DNA of 64,000 nucleotides, from positions 16,443 through 80,442 of the forward strand of contig DASRFJ010000088.1 of assembly GCA_035651595.1 (NCBI GenBank). The letters run 5' to 3'. Made by a program: the position numbers and the translations under genes. Positions 41,917 to 51,189 of this stretch are shown one piece after another; the first letter of the stretch is position 1, and each line of letters begins with the position of its first letter. The stretch comes from JAFARZ01 sp035651595 (GTDB taxonomy: Bacteria; Actinomycetota; Actinomycetes; Streptosporangiales; Streptosporangiaceae). The notes below the pieces were generated by a model. It saw nothing but the letters and a program-made list of their open reading frames with translations. It was not told where the DNA came from and did no database searches.

Positions 41917-42014
41917 GAACGCAGGGCCTGGCAGTGTCCAGGCAGGCAGCCAGCGACGGCCGGGAGGGTGGTCCGCAACGGCGGCTTGCAACGACCAGGA
42001 GGGGATCTGGCGAG

Positions 42015-42977
42015 ATGGCTGACACAGACAGCACGCCGGGCGCGGAGGTGACCGCCGGCCGTACCGGGATCGGATGGCTGGGCACCGGCCGGATGGGAGC
42101 GGAGATGGTCCGCCGGCTCCTGCTGGCCGACTGCGACGTGACCGTGTACAACCGGACGCGCGCCAAGGCGGAGCCGCTGGCCAAGGACGGGGCGAGGATC
42201 GCCGGATCGATCGCCGAACTCAGCGCCAACCAGATCGTGTTCCTCACGCTCGGCACGTCCGACGACCTGATCGACGCGGTGCTCGGTCCTGGCGGGCTGA
42301 TGTCGGACGCGGTCGCGCCGGAAGTGCTGGTGGACTGCTCCACGGTGTCGCCGGAAGCCTCGGCTCACGTGCGGGAGAAGATCGCCGACCGCGGCACCGC
42401 GCTGCTCGCCGCGCCGGTGATGGGCAACCCGAAGGTGGTCGCGGCCGGGAAGATGACGGCGGCTGTCTCCGGACCCCGTGAGGCATTTGACCTGGTTAGG
42501 CCCTATATGGACCTACTTGGCAAAGGTGTTACATATGTCGGGGATGGAGAAGCCGCGCGGACGGTCAAGCTCTGCCATAATCTGCTTCTGGGTGTGGTGG
42601 CTCAGACACTCGCAGAGATTACTGTGCTTGCTGAGAAAAGCGGCATCAGCAGGCACGCGTTTCTTGACTGCCTCAATAAGAGCGTGATGGGTTCGCTGTT
42701 CACCGGCTATAAGACGCCGGCGTACGTGAACCTGGACTTTGAGCCCACGTTCACCGCGACGCTGTTGCGCAAGGATTTCGATCTAGGCTTGGCGGCGGCG
42801 CGGGAACGTGAAGTTCCGATGCCCGTGGCCGCTACGGTGCATCAGCTGATCCAGGGCCTGATTGGCCGTGGATATGGCGGCGCAGACTTTGCCGCGCTGC
42901 TCCAGCAGCAGGCGGAAGCCGCCGGACTGACACTGGTGAGTGAGCACGCGGATGTCTCCGACGGGCTCGATACCTGA
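42015..42977 (+). CDS. NAD(P)-dependent beta-hydroxyacid dehydrogenase (HIBADH family)
   Basis: A 320-residue enzyme of the 3-hydroxyisobutyrate/tartronate-semialdehyde reductase family. Rossmann motif IGWLGTGRMGAEMVRRLL near the N-terminus, catalytic-site segment DCSTVSPEASAHV and the KLCHNLLLG helix with the conserved Lys. ATG at 42015 chosen for its AGGAGGGG ribosome site; a longer ORF starts at 41934. It heads a transcription unit with a Liv-type importer, so the imported substrate is probably related to a hydroxyacid or branched-chain catabolite. Confidence 0.88.
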   Translation: MADTDSTPGAEVTAGRTGIGWLGTGRMGAEMVRRLLLADCDVTVYNRTRAKAEPLAKDGARIAGSIAELSANQIVFLTLGTSDDLIDAVLGPGGLMSDAVAPEVLVDCSTVSPEASAHVREKIADRGTALLAAPVMGNPKVVAAGKMTAAVSGPREAFDLVRPYMDLLGKGVTYVGDGEAARTVKLCHNLLLGVVAQTLAEITVLAEKSGISRHAFLDCLNKSVMGSLFTGYKTPAYVNLDFEPTFTATLLRKDFDLGLAAAREREVPMPVAATVHQLIQGLIGRGYGGADFAALLQQQAEAAGLTLVSEHADVSDGLDT

Positions 42978-42994
42978 GGAAGGAGGAACCGGGC

Positions 42995-44299
42995 GTGAGA
43001 CCTGACCTCCCCTGGTTCTGCACGAAGCAAGCACTATCAATAGGCGCCGCCGCGGCGCTTTCGGTAGCAACCCTCGCGGCATGCAGTAGCAGCAGCAGCA
43101 GTTCGCCAAACGCGGGCTCGAGCTCCAGCACCTCGAGCGCGAACAAGTCACCGATCTCGATTGGTGCGTCGCTGTCCCTGACCGGCGACTTCTCCGACGA
43201 GGGCATCGCCTTCCAGAAGGGCTATGAGCTCTGGCAAAGCGACGTCAACGCCCACGGCGGCGTCCTGGGCCGCCAGGTCAAGCTGACGATCCTGGACGAC
43301 AAAAGCGATCCCACCCAGGTACAGACCAACTACCAGACGCTGATCAACTCCGACAAGGTGGATTTGCTGTTCGGGCCGTTCTCCTCGCTGCTGACCACGC
43401 CTTCTGACTCAGTCGCGGCGCGGGCCGGCTACGCGCTGGTAGAGGGTGCCGGCGGGACAGAGGCGGTGTTCACCAACCCAGCCAACGAGGCCGACAAGAA
43501 CATCTTCGACGTCAGCCTCCCGGTCAGGGACTACTTCAAGCCGTTCATCGACTGGATCTCCTCGCTGTCGGCCAGCGAGCGGCCGAAGACCGCGGCCTAC
43601 CCGATGGCGGACGACCCGTTCGGATCCGGACCGGTGCAGCCAGTCCAGGCGGAGCTGACGGCGCTCGGCGTGAAGACGGTCTACACCAAGATCTTCCCCG
43701 AGGAGAATTCCTCCTACAAGCCGGCGGCCGACCAGGTCGCCGCGGCCAAGCCGGATCTGGTGATACTCGGCTCGACAGACGTGCCGACCGTGCAGGCCTT
43801 CGTGCAGGCATTCCAGCAGCAGCATTTCAACCCGAAGATCTTCCTCGCGGCGGCCGGGCCCGACCAGGGCGCGGCGTTCACCTCGGCGGTCGGCAAGGGC
43901 AACGCGCAGGGAATCATGGTGCCCAACGGCTGGTACCCCGGTTACCAGAACGCGAGCAGCCAGGCGATGGTCCAGGCGTACGTCGCCAAGTATGGCGGCA
44001 CGGCGTCTGACGTGAATGCCAACGTCGCCGAGGCGTATGCGGTCGGCCAAATCGTGGCGGACGCGGTCACCGCGACCGGCGGCACTGACAACGCCAAGAT
44101 CATCAGCTACCTGCACGCCGGGCACACGTTCCAGACCGTCCAGGGCGCGGTGACGTTCGACAGCCTGGGCCGGAACACCGCCGGCCTGGCGTACATCTTC
44201 CAGTGGCAGCAGAACGGCACCAAGTTCAGCCAGGTGCTTCCCATCGGATCCACGGGCTCGGTGCCGATCATCGCCACCAAGCCGAACTGGACGGGCTGA
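42995..44299 (+). CDS. Branched-chain amino acid-type ABC substrate-binding lipoprotein
   Basis: A 434-residue LivJ-like binding protein. The N-terminus has a basic region, a hydrophobic segment and the lipobox LAAC (followed by a long Ser-rich linker), so it should be a membrane-anchored lipoprotein. ISIGASLSLTGDFSDEGIAFQKGYELW and VLGRQVKLTILDDKSDP are standard family blocks. GTG start at 42995 after AGGAGGAA. The ligand may be an amino acid, amide or hydroxyacid; the dehydrogenase upstream suggests a non-classical substrate. Confidence 0.9.
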   Translation: MRPDLPWFCTKQALSIGAAAALSVATLAACSSSSSSSPNAGSSSSTSSANKSPISIGASLSLTGDFSDEGIAFQKGYELWQSDVNAHGGVLGRQVKLTILDDKSDPTQVQTNYQTLINSDKVDLLFGPFSSLLTTPSDSVAARAGYALVEGAGGTEAVFTNPANEADKNIFDVSLPVRDYFKPFIDWISSLSASERPKTAAYPMADDPFGSGPVQPVQAELTALGVKTVYTKIFPEENSSYKPAADQVAAAKPDLVILGSTDVPTVQAFVQAFQQQHFNPKIFLAAAGPDQGAAFTSAVGKGNAQGIMVPNGWYPGYQNASSQAMVQAYVAKYGGTASDVNANVAEAYAVGQIVADAVTATGGTDNAKIISYLHAGHTFQTVQGAVTFDSLGRNTAGLAYIFQWQQNGTKFSQVLPIGSTGSVPIIATKPNWTG

Positions 44300-44303
44300 C
44301 CAC

Positions 44304-45185
44304 ATGGCCGCCGAGATCTACCGGGCGATCGCCGACGGGATCCTCATCGGAGGCGTGTACGCTCTGATGGCTGTCGGCTTGACGCTGATCTTCGGCGTGC
44401 TCGACATCATCAACATCGCCCAGGGCGTCCTGGTCGTCCTGGGCGCGTATCTCAGCTATTCGTTGTCGGCACGGCTGCACCTGGACCTGTTCGTCGGGCT
44501 CCTGGTCACCGTGCCGGCAATGTTCATCATCGGCGTCGTCATCCACTATGCGTTCATCCGCCGGCTCCGCGGCCAGGAACGCACCGCGATGACCCTGCTT
44601 GTGACGTACGCGGTGGCGCTGATCATCGAGGGAATCCTCTATGAGATATACGGCCCCAACTATAAGGAGCTGAACGCCACGTACGTGACGAACAGCATCC
44701 ACATCCTCGGCTTCTACCTGCCCTACATCTACCTGTACGGATTCGCGCTGGCAGTTGTCCTTGTCGCTGCGCTGTACGCGCTGTTGTACCGCACCAGGTT
44801 CGGCCGCAGCGTGCGGGCCACCATGCAGGACGAGACCGCAGCACGGCTGATCGGCATCGACGTGAACAAGGTCGCCGCGATCACGTTCGGCGTCGGCGTC
44901 GCGGTGACCGCGACCGGCGGGATGATGTTCGGCGCGACCAACGGCGGCTTCAACCCCAACAGCGGCTACGACCTCATCTCGCGGCTGCTGGCCATCATCA
45001 TCCTCGGCGGGATGGGCAGCATCGGCGGCGCGCTGGCGGCGTCGATCTTCATGCTGACCGTCGAGTCGCTGGTCACGATCTGGTCGCCGCAATGGGCGAT
45101 CATCGTGTTCTACGCCGCGCTGGTGATCGTCTTGGTGGTCCGCCCGACCGGATTCTTCGGCCGCGCGCCGGTGAGGGCCCAGTGA
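44304..45185 (+). CDS. ABC transporter permease, LivH type
   Basis: A 293-residue inner-membrane permease with about eight hydrophobic helices: GILIGGVYALMAVGLTLIFGV at the start and the cytoplasmic coupling segment ATMQDETAARLIGIDVNKVAAITFGVG. ATG at 44304, four bases after the binding-protein stop. Stop overlaps the LivM-type start (GTGA). Confidence 0.93.
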   Translation: MAAEIYRAIADGILIGGVYALMAVGLTLIFGVLDIINIAQGVLVVLGAYLSYSLSARLHLDLFVGLLVTVPAMFIIGVVIHYAFIRRLRGQERTAMTLLVTYAVALIIEGILYEIYGPNYKELNATYVTNSIHILGFYLPYIYLYGFALAVVLVAALYALLYRTRFGRSVRATMQDETAARLIGIDVNKVAAITFGVGVAVTATGGMMFGATNGGFNPNSGYDLISRLLAIIILGGMGSIGGALAASIFMLTVESLVTIWSPQWAIIVFYAALVIVLVVRPTGFFGRAPVRAQ

Positions 45186-46219
45186 ACCGCAGCACAACCC
45201 TCAAGCTCGCCGGGCTGGCCGTCGTCGCCGCGATAGCTGTCGCGTTCCCGTACGTGTACTCCAGCCCGGTGGACACGAACTACGGCGTGTACGCGCTGAT
45301 CTTCGTGACGGTCGCGTCCGCGTGGAACATCTTCTCCGGCTTCTCCGGCTACATCTCGCTCGGCCAGGCGGTGTTCTTCGGATCCGGGGCCTACACGGTC
45401 GGCATCGCGGCGCGCGACTGGCACATGAACGGCGACGGGATATTCCTGCTGCTGCCGCTCGGCGCGGTCGTCGCGACCGCGATCGCCGTGCCGTTCGGCC
45501 TGATTGCGCTGCGGGTACGGCGGCACACGTTCATCGTGATCACGATCGCGGTGTTCTTCATCTTCCAGCTGATGGCCTACGACTTCTGGTTCACCGGCGG
45601 AACCATCGGCTTGCCCGCTCCCTTCCTGCCCTGGCAGGCGGCGACGTTCAACAACCCGTTCTACTTCATGGCGCTCGGCACCGCGGCGGTCACGATCGCG
45701 CTCGCCTGGCTGATCCGGCGGTCCAAGTTCGGCCTTCAGCTGCGGGCGATCAAGGACGATGAGGACCGCGCGCTCGGCCTCGGCGTGCGGACCATGCGGG
45801 TGAAGCTGTCCGCGTTCATGCTCTCGGCGTTCATCACCGGTTTCATCGGCGGCGTATGGTTCCTGTACATCACCCAGGTGCTGCCGTCGTCCGGGTACGA
45901 CCCGCTGTTCGACTTGACGATCGTGCTGATGGCATTCCTCGGCGGTGTCGGCACGATAGCTGGGCCGGTCATCGGGGCGCTGATCATCGAGCCGGGCCGG
46001 CTCTGGCTCACCACCAGGTCCAATATCGGCTGGCTGGCCAACGGCTACGTGAGCGAGATCCTGCTCGGCGCGCTGTTCCTGGTGATCGTGCTGTTCGTGC
46101 CCCGCGGCATCGTGCCTACCGGCAGGGAATGGATCAAGAAGCTGCGCAGCCGCGGACGCCCCGCGGTCAGCCCGACGGGAACGGCCGAGCGGGCCACGCC
46201 GGCGGGGAGCCGGCGATGA
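45182..46219 (+). CDS. ABC transporter permease, LivM type
   Basis: A 345-residue permease paired with the LivH-type gene. It shows FSGFSGYISLGQAVFFGSGAY, typical of LivM, and the coupling region LRAIKDDEDRALGLGVRTMRVKL. GTG at 45182 (VNRSTTLKLAG) overlaps the previous stop; the C-terminal tail is basic. Part of a complete five-component importer. Confidence 0.93.
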   Translation: MNRSTTLKLAGLAVVAAIAVAFPYVYSSPVDTNYGVYALIFVTVASAWNIFSGFSGYISLGQAVFFGSGAYTVGIAARDWHMNGDGIFLLLPLGAVVATAIAVPFGLIALRVRRHTFIVITIAVFFIFQLMAYDFWFTGGTIGLPAPFLPWQAATFNNPFYFMALGTAAVTIALAWLIRRSKFGLQLRAIKDDEDRALGLGVRTMRVKLSAFMLSAFITGFIGGVWFLYITQVLPSSGYDPLFDLTIVLMAFLGGVGTIAGPVIGALIIEPGRLWLTTRSNIGWLANGYVSEILLGALFLVIVLFVPRGIVPTGREWIKKLRSRGRPAVSPTGTAERATPAGSRR

Positions 46220-46926
46220 GCGCGCTGCTGCGTACCGCGGGGATCACCAAGTCGTTCGGCGGCGTGCGCGCCCTCGACGACTGCACGCTCGAGGTCGAGG
46301 AGGGCTCGATCACCGGCCTGATCGGGCCGAACGGCTCGGGCAAGACCACGCTGTTCAACGTCATCACCGGCTATGCCAAGGCGGACGCCGGCGCGGTCTA
46401 TCTCGGCGAGCGCATGATCACGAATTCGTCCCCGGACAAGGTGTTCAACGCCGGCATCGGCCGGACCTTCCAGCTGACCAGGATCTTCCCCGCGCTCACC
46501 GTGCTGGAGAACATGCTCGTGCCGAGCAAAACCAAAGGCAAGCAGAGCGCAATGGAGCAGCTTGAGTTCGTCGGCATCGCGGGTCACCACGACCAGCTGG
46601 CCGGGACGCTCTCCTACGGGCAGCGCAAGCTGCTCGAGCTGGCCTACGTGCTGGTCGCCGATCCGGAGGTGATCCTGCTCGACGAGCCGGCCGGCGGCGT
46701 GAACCCGACGCTGGTCGGCCAGATCGCGGCGCGGATCACCGAGCTCAACCGGACCACGCGGAAGACGTTCCTGATCGTCGAGCACAACATGGAGTTCGTG
46801 ATGGGCCTGTGCGCGAAGGTCGCGGTGCTCGATGCTGGAACCGTGGTGGCCAGCGGGCCGCCGGACATCATCCGCACCGACCCGCGGGTGCTGGACGCTT
46901 ACCTTGGTGTGGACGTGGACGCATGA
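46216..46926 (+). CDS. ABC transporter ATPase, LivG type
   Basis: A 236-residue ATPase. Walker A GPNGSGKTT, the LivG-specific GIGRTFQLTRIF, signature LSYGQRKLLELA and Walker B ILLDEPAGGVNP are present; the long insertion of E. coli LivG is reduced. ATG at 46216 overlaps the LivM stop; its own stop overlaps livF. Confidence 0.94.
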   Translation: MSALLRTAGITKSFGGVRALDDCTLEVEEGSITGLIGPNGSGKTTLFNVITGYAKADAGAVYLGERMITNSSPDKVFNAGIGRTFQLTRIFPALTVLENMLVPSKTKGKQSAMEQLEFVGIAGHHDQLAGTLSYGQRKLLELAYVLVADPEVILLDEPAGGVNPTLVGQIAARITELNRTTRKTFLIVEHNMEFVMGLCAKVAVLDAGTVVASGPPDIIRTDPRVLDAYLGVDVDA

Positions 46927-47666
46927 CGGGCAGTGAAACCACAGGTCGTTCCGTCCTCCAGGTTGACGAACTAACCGCTGGTTACGGCGGTGGAGACGTC
47001 CTGCGCGGGGTTACCCTCGAAGTACCCCCCGGCGGTATCACGTGCGTTGTGGGGCCGAACGGTGCGGGAAAATCCACGCTGATGCGATGCGTGAGCGGAC
47101 TGCTGCGGCCGCGCATCGGCTCCATCACACTGCACGGCGAGCCGCTGGCCGGCAAGTCGCCGCGGGAGATCCTGCGGCTGGGCGTGGTGCAGGTGCCGCA
47201 GAACCACAGCCTGTTCCGCGACATGACCGTGTGGGAAAACGTCGAGCTGGGCGGCTACACGATCGGTGACAAGAAGGTACTCGCGAAGCGGATCGACACC
47301 GTCTTCGAGTTGTTCCCGCAGATCGCGCAGTGGCGGACGCAGAAGGCGGGCAGCCTGTCCGGCGGGCAGCAGCGGCTGGTCGAGTTCGCCCGCGCGCTGA
47401 TGCTGGAGCCGACCCTGCTGCTGCTTGACGAGCCGTCCATGGGCCTGGCGCCGAAGATCCTCAAGACGGTCTTCGACGCGGTCCGGCAGATGAACTCGGC
47501 CGGGACCACGATCCTGCTCGTCGAGCAGAACGCGCGGGCCGGGCTGCGGCTGTCCAGCCATGGTGTGGTGATGGAGAACGGGCAGGTCAGGCTCTCCGGC
47601 ACGGGCCGTGAGGTGCTGGAGCACCCGGAGATCGGCGCGCTCTACCTCGGCGGGGCGAGCCGGTAG
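46923..47666 (+). CDS. ABC transporter ATPase, LivF type
   Basis: A 247-residue ATPase, second nucleotide-binding subunit of the importer: Walker A GPNGAGKST, VPQNHSLFRDMTVWENVELG, signature LSGGQQRLVEFARALM, Walker B LLLLDEPSMGLAP. ATG at 46923 overlaps the livG stop. Last gene of the operon, convergent with an O-methyltransferase. Confidence 0.94.
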   Translation: MTGSETTGRSVLQVDELTAGYGGGDVLRGVTLEVPPGGITCVVGPNGAGKSTLMRCVSGLLRPRIGSITLHGEPLAGKSPREILRLGVVQVPQNHSLFRDMTVWENVELGGYTIGDKKVLAKRIDTVFELFPQIAQWRTQKAGSLSGGQQRLVEFARALMLEPTLLLLDEPSMGLAPKILKTVFDAVRQMNSAGTTILLVEQNARAGLRLSSHGVVMENGQVRLSGTGREVLEHPEIGALYLGGASR

Positions 47667-47730
47667 TCATTCGAGGTTTTCTCAGAACGGGCTGTGGTTC
47701 CTGTGACCGTGCGCTCGTTGCGTAACGCGG

Positions 47731-48393
47731 TCAAGACCTCTTGCGGGCGACCGTGAGGCCGTCGCCGATGGGCAGCATGACGAGGTCGACCCGGTCGTCC
47801 GCGGCGGCGTGGTCGTTGAAGTCGCGGATGGCGATGACCACCGGGTTGTCGTTGCCGGCGTCGATCACCCGGCCGTGCGAGAACGTGTTGTCGACCATGA
47901 TCAGCCCGCCGGCGTTCATCCGCGGCACGACCTCGCGCCAGTAGTCCAGGTAGCCGCCCTTGTCCGCGTCGATGAACGCGACGTCGAACTGCTCGGCCTC
48001 CGGTAGCGCGCGCAGCGTGCCGATGGCCGGGCCGAGGCGCAGCTCGATCCTGCCCGCCAGGCCCGCCTTCTCCCAGTACTTCTGCGCGATCGAGGTCCAT
48101 TCCGCGTTGACGTCGCAGCAGATCAGGTGGCCGTCCTGGCCGAGCCCACGGGCGATGCAGATCGATGAATAGCCGGTGAACGTGCCGATCTCGATGCCGG
48201 TCCTGGCGCCAGAGAACTGCACGAGCAGGGTCATGAACGTCCCCTGCTCCGGCGCGATCTGGAGGCCGGACTCGGTGGGGAACAGGTATTCGGTCTCGTT
48301 AGCCAGTTCCCGCAGTATCGCGTCCGGCGGGGTGCTGTGCGCGGTGAGGTACGCGTTCAGGTGATGGCTGATCTGCTCGGTACGCCGGCTCAT
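47731..48393 (-). CDS. SAM-dependent O-methyltransferase (COMT/CCoAMT-like)
   Basis: A 220-residue catechol/caffeoyl-CoA-type O-methyltransferase. GIEIGTFTGYSSICIARGL binds SAM; FDVAFIDADKGGYLDYW and MVDNTFSHGRVID are the metal and catechol-binding blocks. I take the ATG at 48393 (MSRRTEQISHHL); the first ~95 bp then overlap the 3' end of the upstream NACHT gene in another frame. Substrate unknown. Confidence 0.9.
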   Translation of the reverse strand: MSRRTEQISHHLNAYLTAHSTPPDAILRELANETEYLFPTESGLQIAPEQGTFMTLLVQFSGARTGIEIGTFTGYSSICIARGLGQDGHLICCDVNAEWTSIAQKYWEKAGLAGRIELRLGPAIGTLRALPEAEQFDVAFIDADKGGYLDYWREVVPRMNAGGLIMVDNTFSHGRVIDAGNDNPVVIAIRDFNDHAAADDRVDLVMLPIGDGLTVARKRS

Positions 48394-50407
48394 GGGACAA
48401 CGGTACAGGTCCGCGGTCAGCCAGTGGCGGCGCAACATGGTCGCGGAGCATGCGGTGGATGAACTGGTAGCCGGTGCCGGAGCGGTGCAGCAGGCCGCGT
48501 TCGGTCATCGTGTCCAGGAAGGCACGGGTGCGCCACGGCAGGGCCCCGGCGCGCACCAGCCTGGCCCGCTCGGCGTAATGCCGGGCGTAGGCGCCGAACC
48601 CGGCACTGACGCTCGCGGCGGCGCCGGCCAGCGCGGCCGCCACGATCGCGGCCGGCGCCGGCAGGCCGGGGACGACGAGCCTCGCGAGCAGCAGGCCGAG
48701 CACGGCGGCGGCCGCTGTCGCCAGTCCGGCCGCCGTCGCCTGGCGGGCCGACCGGCGGACGCTCTCGCCCGGCACGGTGCGGGGCCGACGCGGGCGAGGC
48801 ACGCGGCCGGTCCGGCGGGGCAGGCCGACGCCGTACAGCAGGCCGGCCAGCACGGCGACGAGCAGCGCCAGGACCGGGCCCGCCACCGCGGCCGCCGCGG
48901 CGATCACCGCCGGCAGCAGGAGGACGGCGCTCAGCGGGGCGGCCAGCGGCGGGCGGCGTTCGGGGGACCAGCCGGTCTCCTCGGCGGGCTGGGTGAGGGC
49001 CTGGGGAAGTGCGGTCAGCCACGCGCCCGGGCTGGTGGCCGCGGCGTGGTCGCGCAGCCAGCTCGCGGCGAGGGCGGCGCCGGGCCTTGCTTCGAGCAGC
49101 CTGGCCAGGTCGAGCAGGCCGGCCTGGAGGCGCCGGTCGGCGGCGGCCACGGCGTGGTGCGGCTGAGCCGGAGTCCGTGCGCCCGGCCCCAGCCGGTCGA
49201 GCTGGAACTCCGGGTCGCCGCCGTCGCGCAGCCGGGCGGCGAGCCAGCCGAGGTGGTGCCGGGCGGCGGCTCCGTCGTAGTCGCTGGCCGGCGCGAGGGC
49301 GCGCGGTTCGAGCATCCGGGTGAGGTAGGCCGCGCAGATCGTCGTCTCGTCGATCACGGCGCCGTTGGCCCCGTGCGCCTCCCACGGCGGCCGCGGGGCG
49401 AAGATCTCCGCGATTTCCGGCGGCCAGTCCGGCACGCTGAGCCGGTTACTGAGCCTGTTACTGGGCCGGTTACTGGGCCGGTCGCCGGGCCGGCTGCTTG
49501 GCCCGGGGGCCTCGCGCTCGTTGTCGCGCGCGGGATGAGGCCGGCCGCGGTTAGCCAGCGCCGCCGCCTTGAGCAGTAGCGGCACGCGCAGCCGCTCGTC
49601 GGCCGCGAGCGCGCTCCGCAGTTCGGCCAGCGGGGTCCAGGTGGTCTCCAGCCGGGCCAGGTAGGAGTCCACCTGCCGCGGGGCGGCCGGCCGCAGCTCG
49701 AGGGTCTGCTGGAGGTTGAGCGGCGTGGCGAGCGTCCGGGCGACGTCACCGCGGCAGCACAGCGCCATGCGGGTGAGCGGCCGGTCCTCGAGAAAGCGGT
49801 TGATCGCCGCGGCGCAGGCGTCCCGGTGCCGGTCCGCGACCTCGTCGAGGCCGTCGAGCAGCAGCACCAGGTCCTCGTGGCCGGCCCAGCCTCGCGCGGC
49901 GGCGGCGGGGATGCGGTAGCGCTCGGCCAGCTCGGCGGCGAGCCAGTCGGTGAGCGGCTGGCGCTGGCCGGCCCACGACGCGAGGCTGGCGATCACCGGC
50001 ACCGGCTGGCTCGGGTCGCTCTCCGCCCGGTCCAGCAGCCCGTCGGCGAGTTCGAGCAGCAGCGTGGTCTTGCCGCCACCGGGTCCGCCGAGGATCAGCA
50101 GCCCACCGCCGGTGCGCAGGAACAACTGGAGGATCGGGGGCTGCGTGTCCTCGCGGCCGTTGCGGATCACGCCGAGGGCTATTCGTTCGGTATGTGACAT
50201 CGACGGGGTCAAGACGCCGTCGATCCACTTGTCCCGCACCCGGCCCAGCATGGCTTCCCGGTCGGCGGCGCGGGCCTGCTCGCTGGTGCTCTCGTGCCGC
50301 CGGCGCTGGTCCAGGAGCCACAGCGCACGCGGAGCCGCCGCCACAGCGGCCGCCAGCGGGATCGCCAGCGCGATCGCCCCTACCCAGGTGCCTGCGTCAG
50401 CGCTCAT
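48299..50407 (-). CDS. NACHT-type NTPase with C-terminal membrane region
   Basis: About 702 residues. One N-terminal membrane helix (TWVGAIALAIPLAAAVAAA) precedes a NACHT/STAND NTPase: Walker A GGPGGGKTT and Walker B VLLLLDGLDEV, with RGDVARTL as sensor-like region. A Pro/Arg/Ser-rich linker follows, then several hydrophobic helices (PLSAVLLLPAVIAAAAAVAGP onward) and a terminal YQFIHRMLRDH. Such proteins are common in actinobacteria; roles in signalling or phage defence have been shown for some NACHT relatives but nothing here proves either. ATG at 50407 chosen (MSADAGTW). Confidence 0.8.
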   Translation of the reverse strand: MSADAGTWVGAIALAIPLAAAVAAAPRALWLLDQRRRHESTSEQARAADREAMLGRVRDKWIDGVLTPSMSHTERIALGVIRNGREDTQPPILQLFLRTGGGLLILGGPGGGKTTLLLELADGLLDRAESDPSQPVPVIASLASWAGQRQPLTDWLAAELAERYRIPAAAARGWAGHEDLVLLLDGLDEVADRHRDACAAAINRFLEDRPLTRMALCCRGDVARTLATPLNLQQTLELRPAAPRQVDSYLARLETTWTPLAELRSALAADERLRVPLLLKAAALANRGRPHPARDNEREAPGPSSRPGDRPSNRPSNRLSNRLSVPDWPPEIAEIFAPRPPWEAHGANGAVIDETTICAAYLTRMLEPRALAPASDYDGAAARHHLGWLAARLRDGGDPEFQLDRLGPGARTPAQPHHAVAAADRRLQAGLLDLARLLEARPGAALAASWLRDHAAATSPGAWLTALPQALTQPAEETGWSPERRPPLAAPLSAVLLLPAVIAAAAAVAGPVLALLVAVLAGLLYGVGLPRRTGRVPRPRRPRTVPGESVRRSARQATAAGLATAAAAVLGLLLARLVVPGLPAPAAIVAAALAGAAASVSAGFGAYARHYAERARLVRAGALPWRTRAFLDTMTERGLLHRSGTGYQFIHRMLRDHVAPPLADRGPVPLSHEPAYRADQPSPERVPHRAQHPAGRDTAGTG
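49437..49500. repeat. 12-bp tandem repeat inside the NACHT gene
   Basis: Four to five imperfect copies of a 12-bp unit (core GGCCGGTTACTG on the + strand) encode the Arg-Pro/Leu-Ser-Asn linker repeat. It is in frame and should vary in length between strains. Confidence 0.7.
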
Positions 50408-50751
50408 GACCGGATGCTCCCACGCAGCGTGACCCGATGTGCGTGGATCTGGGCGGATATCACACAACCGCAAGGACTTCCCCCGCGCCCCGTCGCCCCT
50501 GCGCGTCCCGTCGCCCCGGCCGCCCCGCCCTCCGAAACGCCCGTTTTGCGCGGGTTATAGGTGGCAGGCGTAAGGCTACGGTTGTCTTTGTACCCGGACG
50601 GCGGGGACAAACCCGCATAAACCCACCGCGCAAGCCCTCCGTCCGGGTACGAAGACAGGTGTAAGGCTAAGTGTGTTGTGATAAGGGAGGTGGTCGGCGC
50701 GTGTCGAGCGCGGAGGCGTAGGCTAGCCGCAGGCGCGCGAGAGGTTTCCTG
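50408..50751. other. 344-bp intergenic region with a large inverted repeat
   Basis: No gene is supported here. The main structure is an inverted repeat with 19-bp arms at 50583-50601 and 50639-50657 (one mismatch) enclosing a 37-nt loop; GTAAGGCTA occurs just outside both arms. GAGAGGTTTCCTG near 50740 precedes the SnoaL-like gene. Confidence 0.6.
50583..50657. repeat. Long inverted repeat (19-bp arms)
   Basis: Left arm TGTCTTTGTACCCGGACGG and right arm CCGTCCGGGTACGAAGACA pair with a single mismatch around a C-rich 37-nt loop. It could be a structured RNA, a bidirectional terminator or a remnant of a small mobile element. Confidence 0.65.
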
Positions 50752-51156
50752 ATGTGCAATCAGAGCGAGTGGATCGTACGCGAGGCGTTCAGGGCCTATC
50801 TGAACGGCGATGTCACGCGGATGATGGGTTTCGTCGACCCTGACCTGGAGTGGACCTTCCTCGACCCGGCGTCGGCAGACCCGGATCCAGAGCCGCACAC
50901 CCGTCATGGTCGCGGCGAACTGGAGAAGGCGCTGCGCCGGCAGACCGAGCGCGGGTTGCGGGCCGAGCTCGAGCAGGTCATCGCGACCGGCGACAAGGTG
51001 ATCCTGGTGATGCACACGCCGGGCGTCGACGAGTACCGGCAGCGGGAAACCGGTGACCGCACCTATGACGTGGTGACGGTACGGGACGGGATCATCGTGG
51101 GGCTGCGCGCCTGCCGTAGTCGCGGTGAGGCGCGGGCACTGGCCGGGCTGAGCTAG
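50752..51156 (+). CDS. SnoaL-like/NTF2-fold protein
   Basis: A 134-residue single-domain protein of the NTF2-like superfamily: VREAFRAYLNGDVTRMMGFVDPDLEW and a second half with GDKVILVMHTPG and TYDVVTVRDGIIVGLRACRS. Such folds act as small isomerases, cyclases or binding proteins; no catalytic set can be assigned. It is convergent with the MocR regulator. Confidence 0.75.
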   Translation: MCNQSEWIVREAFRAYLNGDVTRMMGFVDPDLEWTFLDPASADPDPEPHTRHGRGELEKALRRQTERGLRAELEQVIATGDKVILVMHTPGVDEYRQRETGDRTYDVVTVRDGIIVGLRACRSRGEARALAGLS

Positions 51157-51189
51157 CCGGGCTGAGCTAGCGGACTGAGCTAGCCGGTC

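Larger units (their letters stand above)
41549..42014. other. Regulatory intergenic region upstream of the dehydrogenase-Liv operon
   Basis: Lower GC than its surroundings and without a convincing gene. It holds two LacI-type operators (41609-41622 and 41903-41916), a GTTCGGACCCGAAC palindrome near 41675-41688, AT-rich stretches (TTGAGATAATTGG near 41819) and a TTGACAAACTAG promoter-like segment near 41868. AGGAGGGG at the end is the ribosome site of the next gene. Confidence 0.55.

Noticed and set aside
41589..42368. Long minus-strand ORF of about 259 codons upstream of the dehydrogenase
   Set aside because: It runs antisense into the HIBADH gene and over operator and repeat sequence; no family resemblance.
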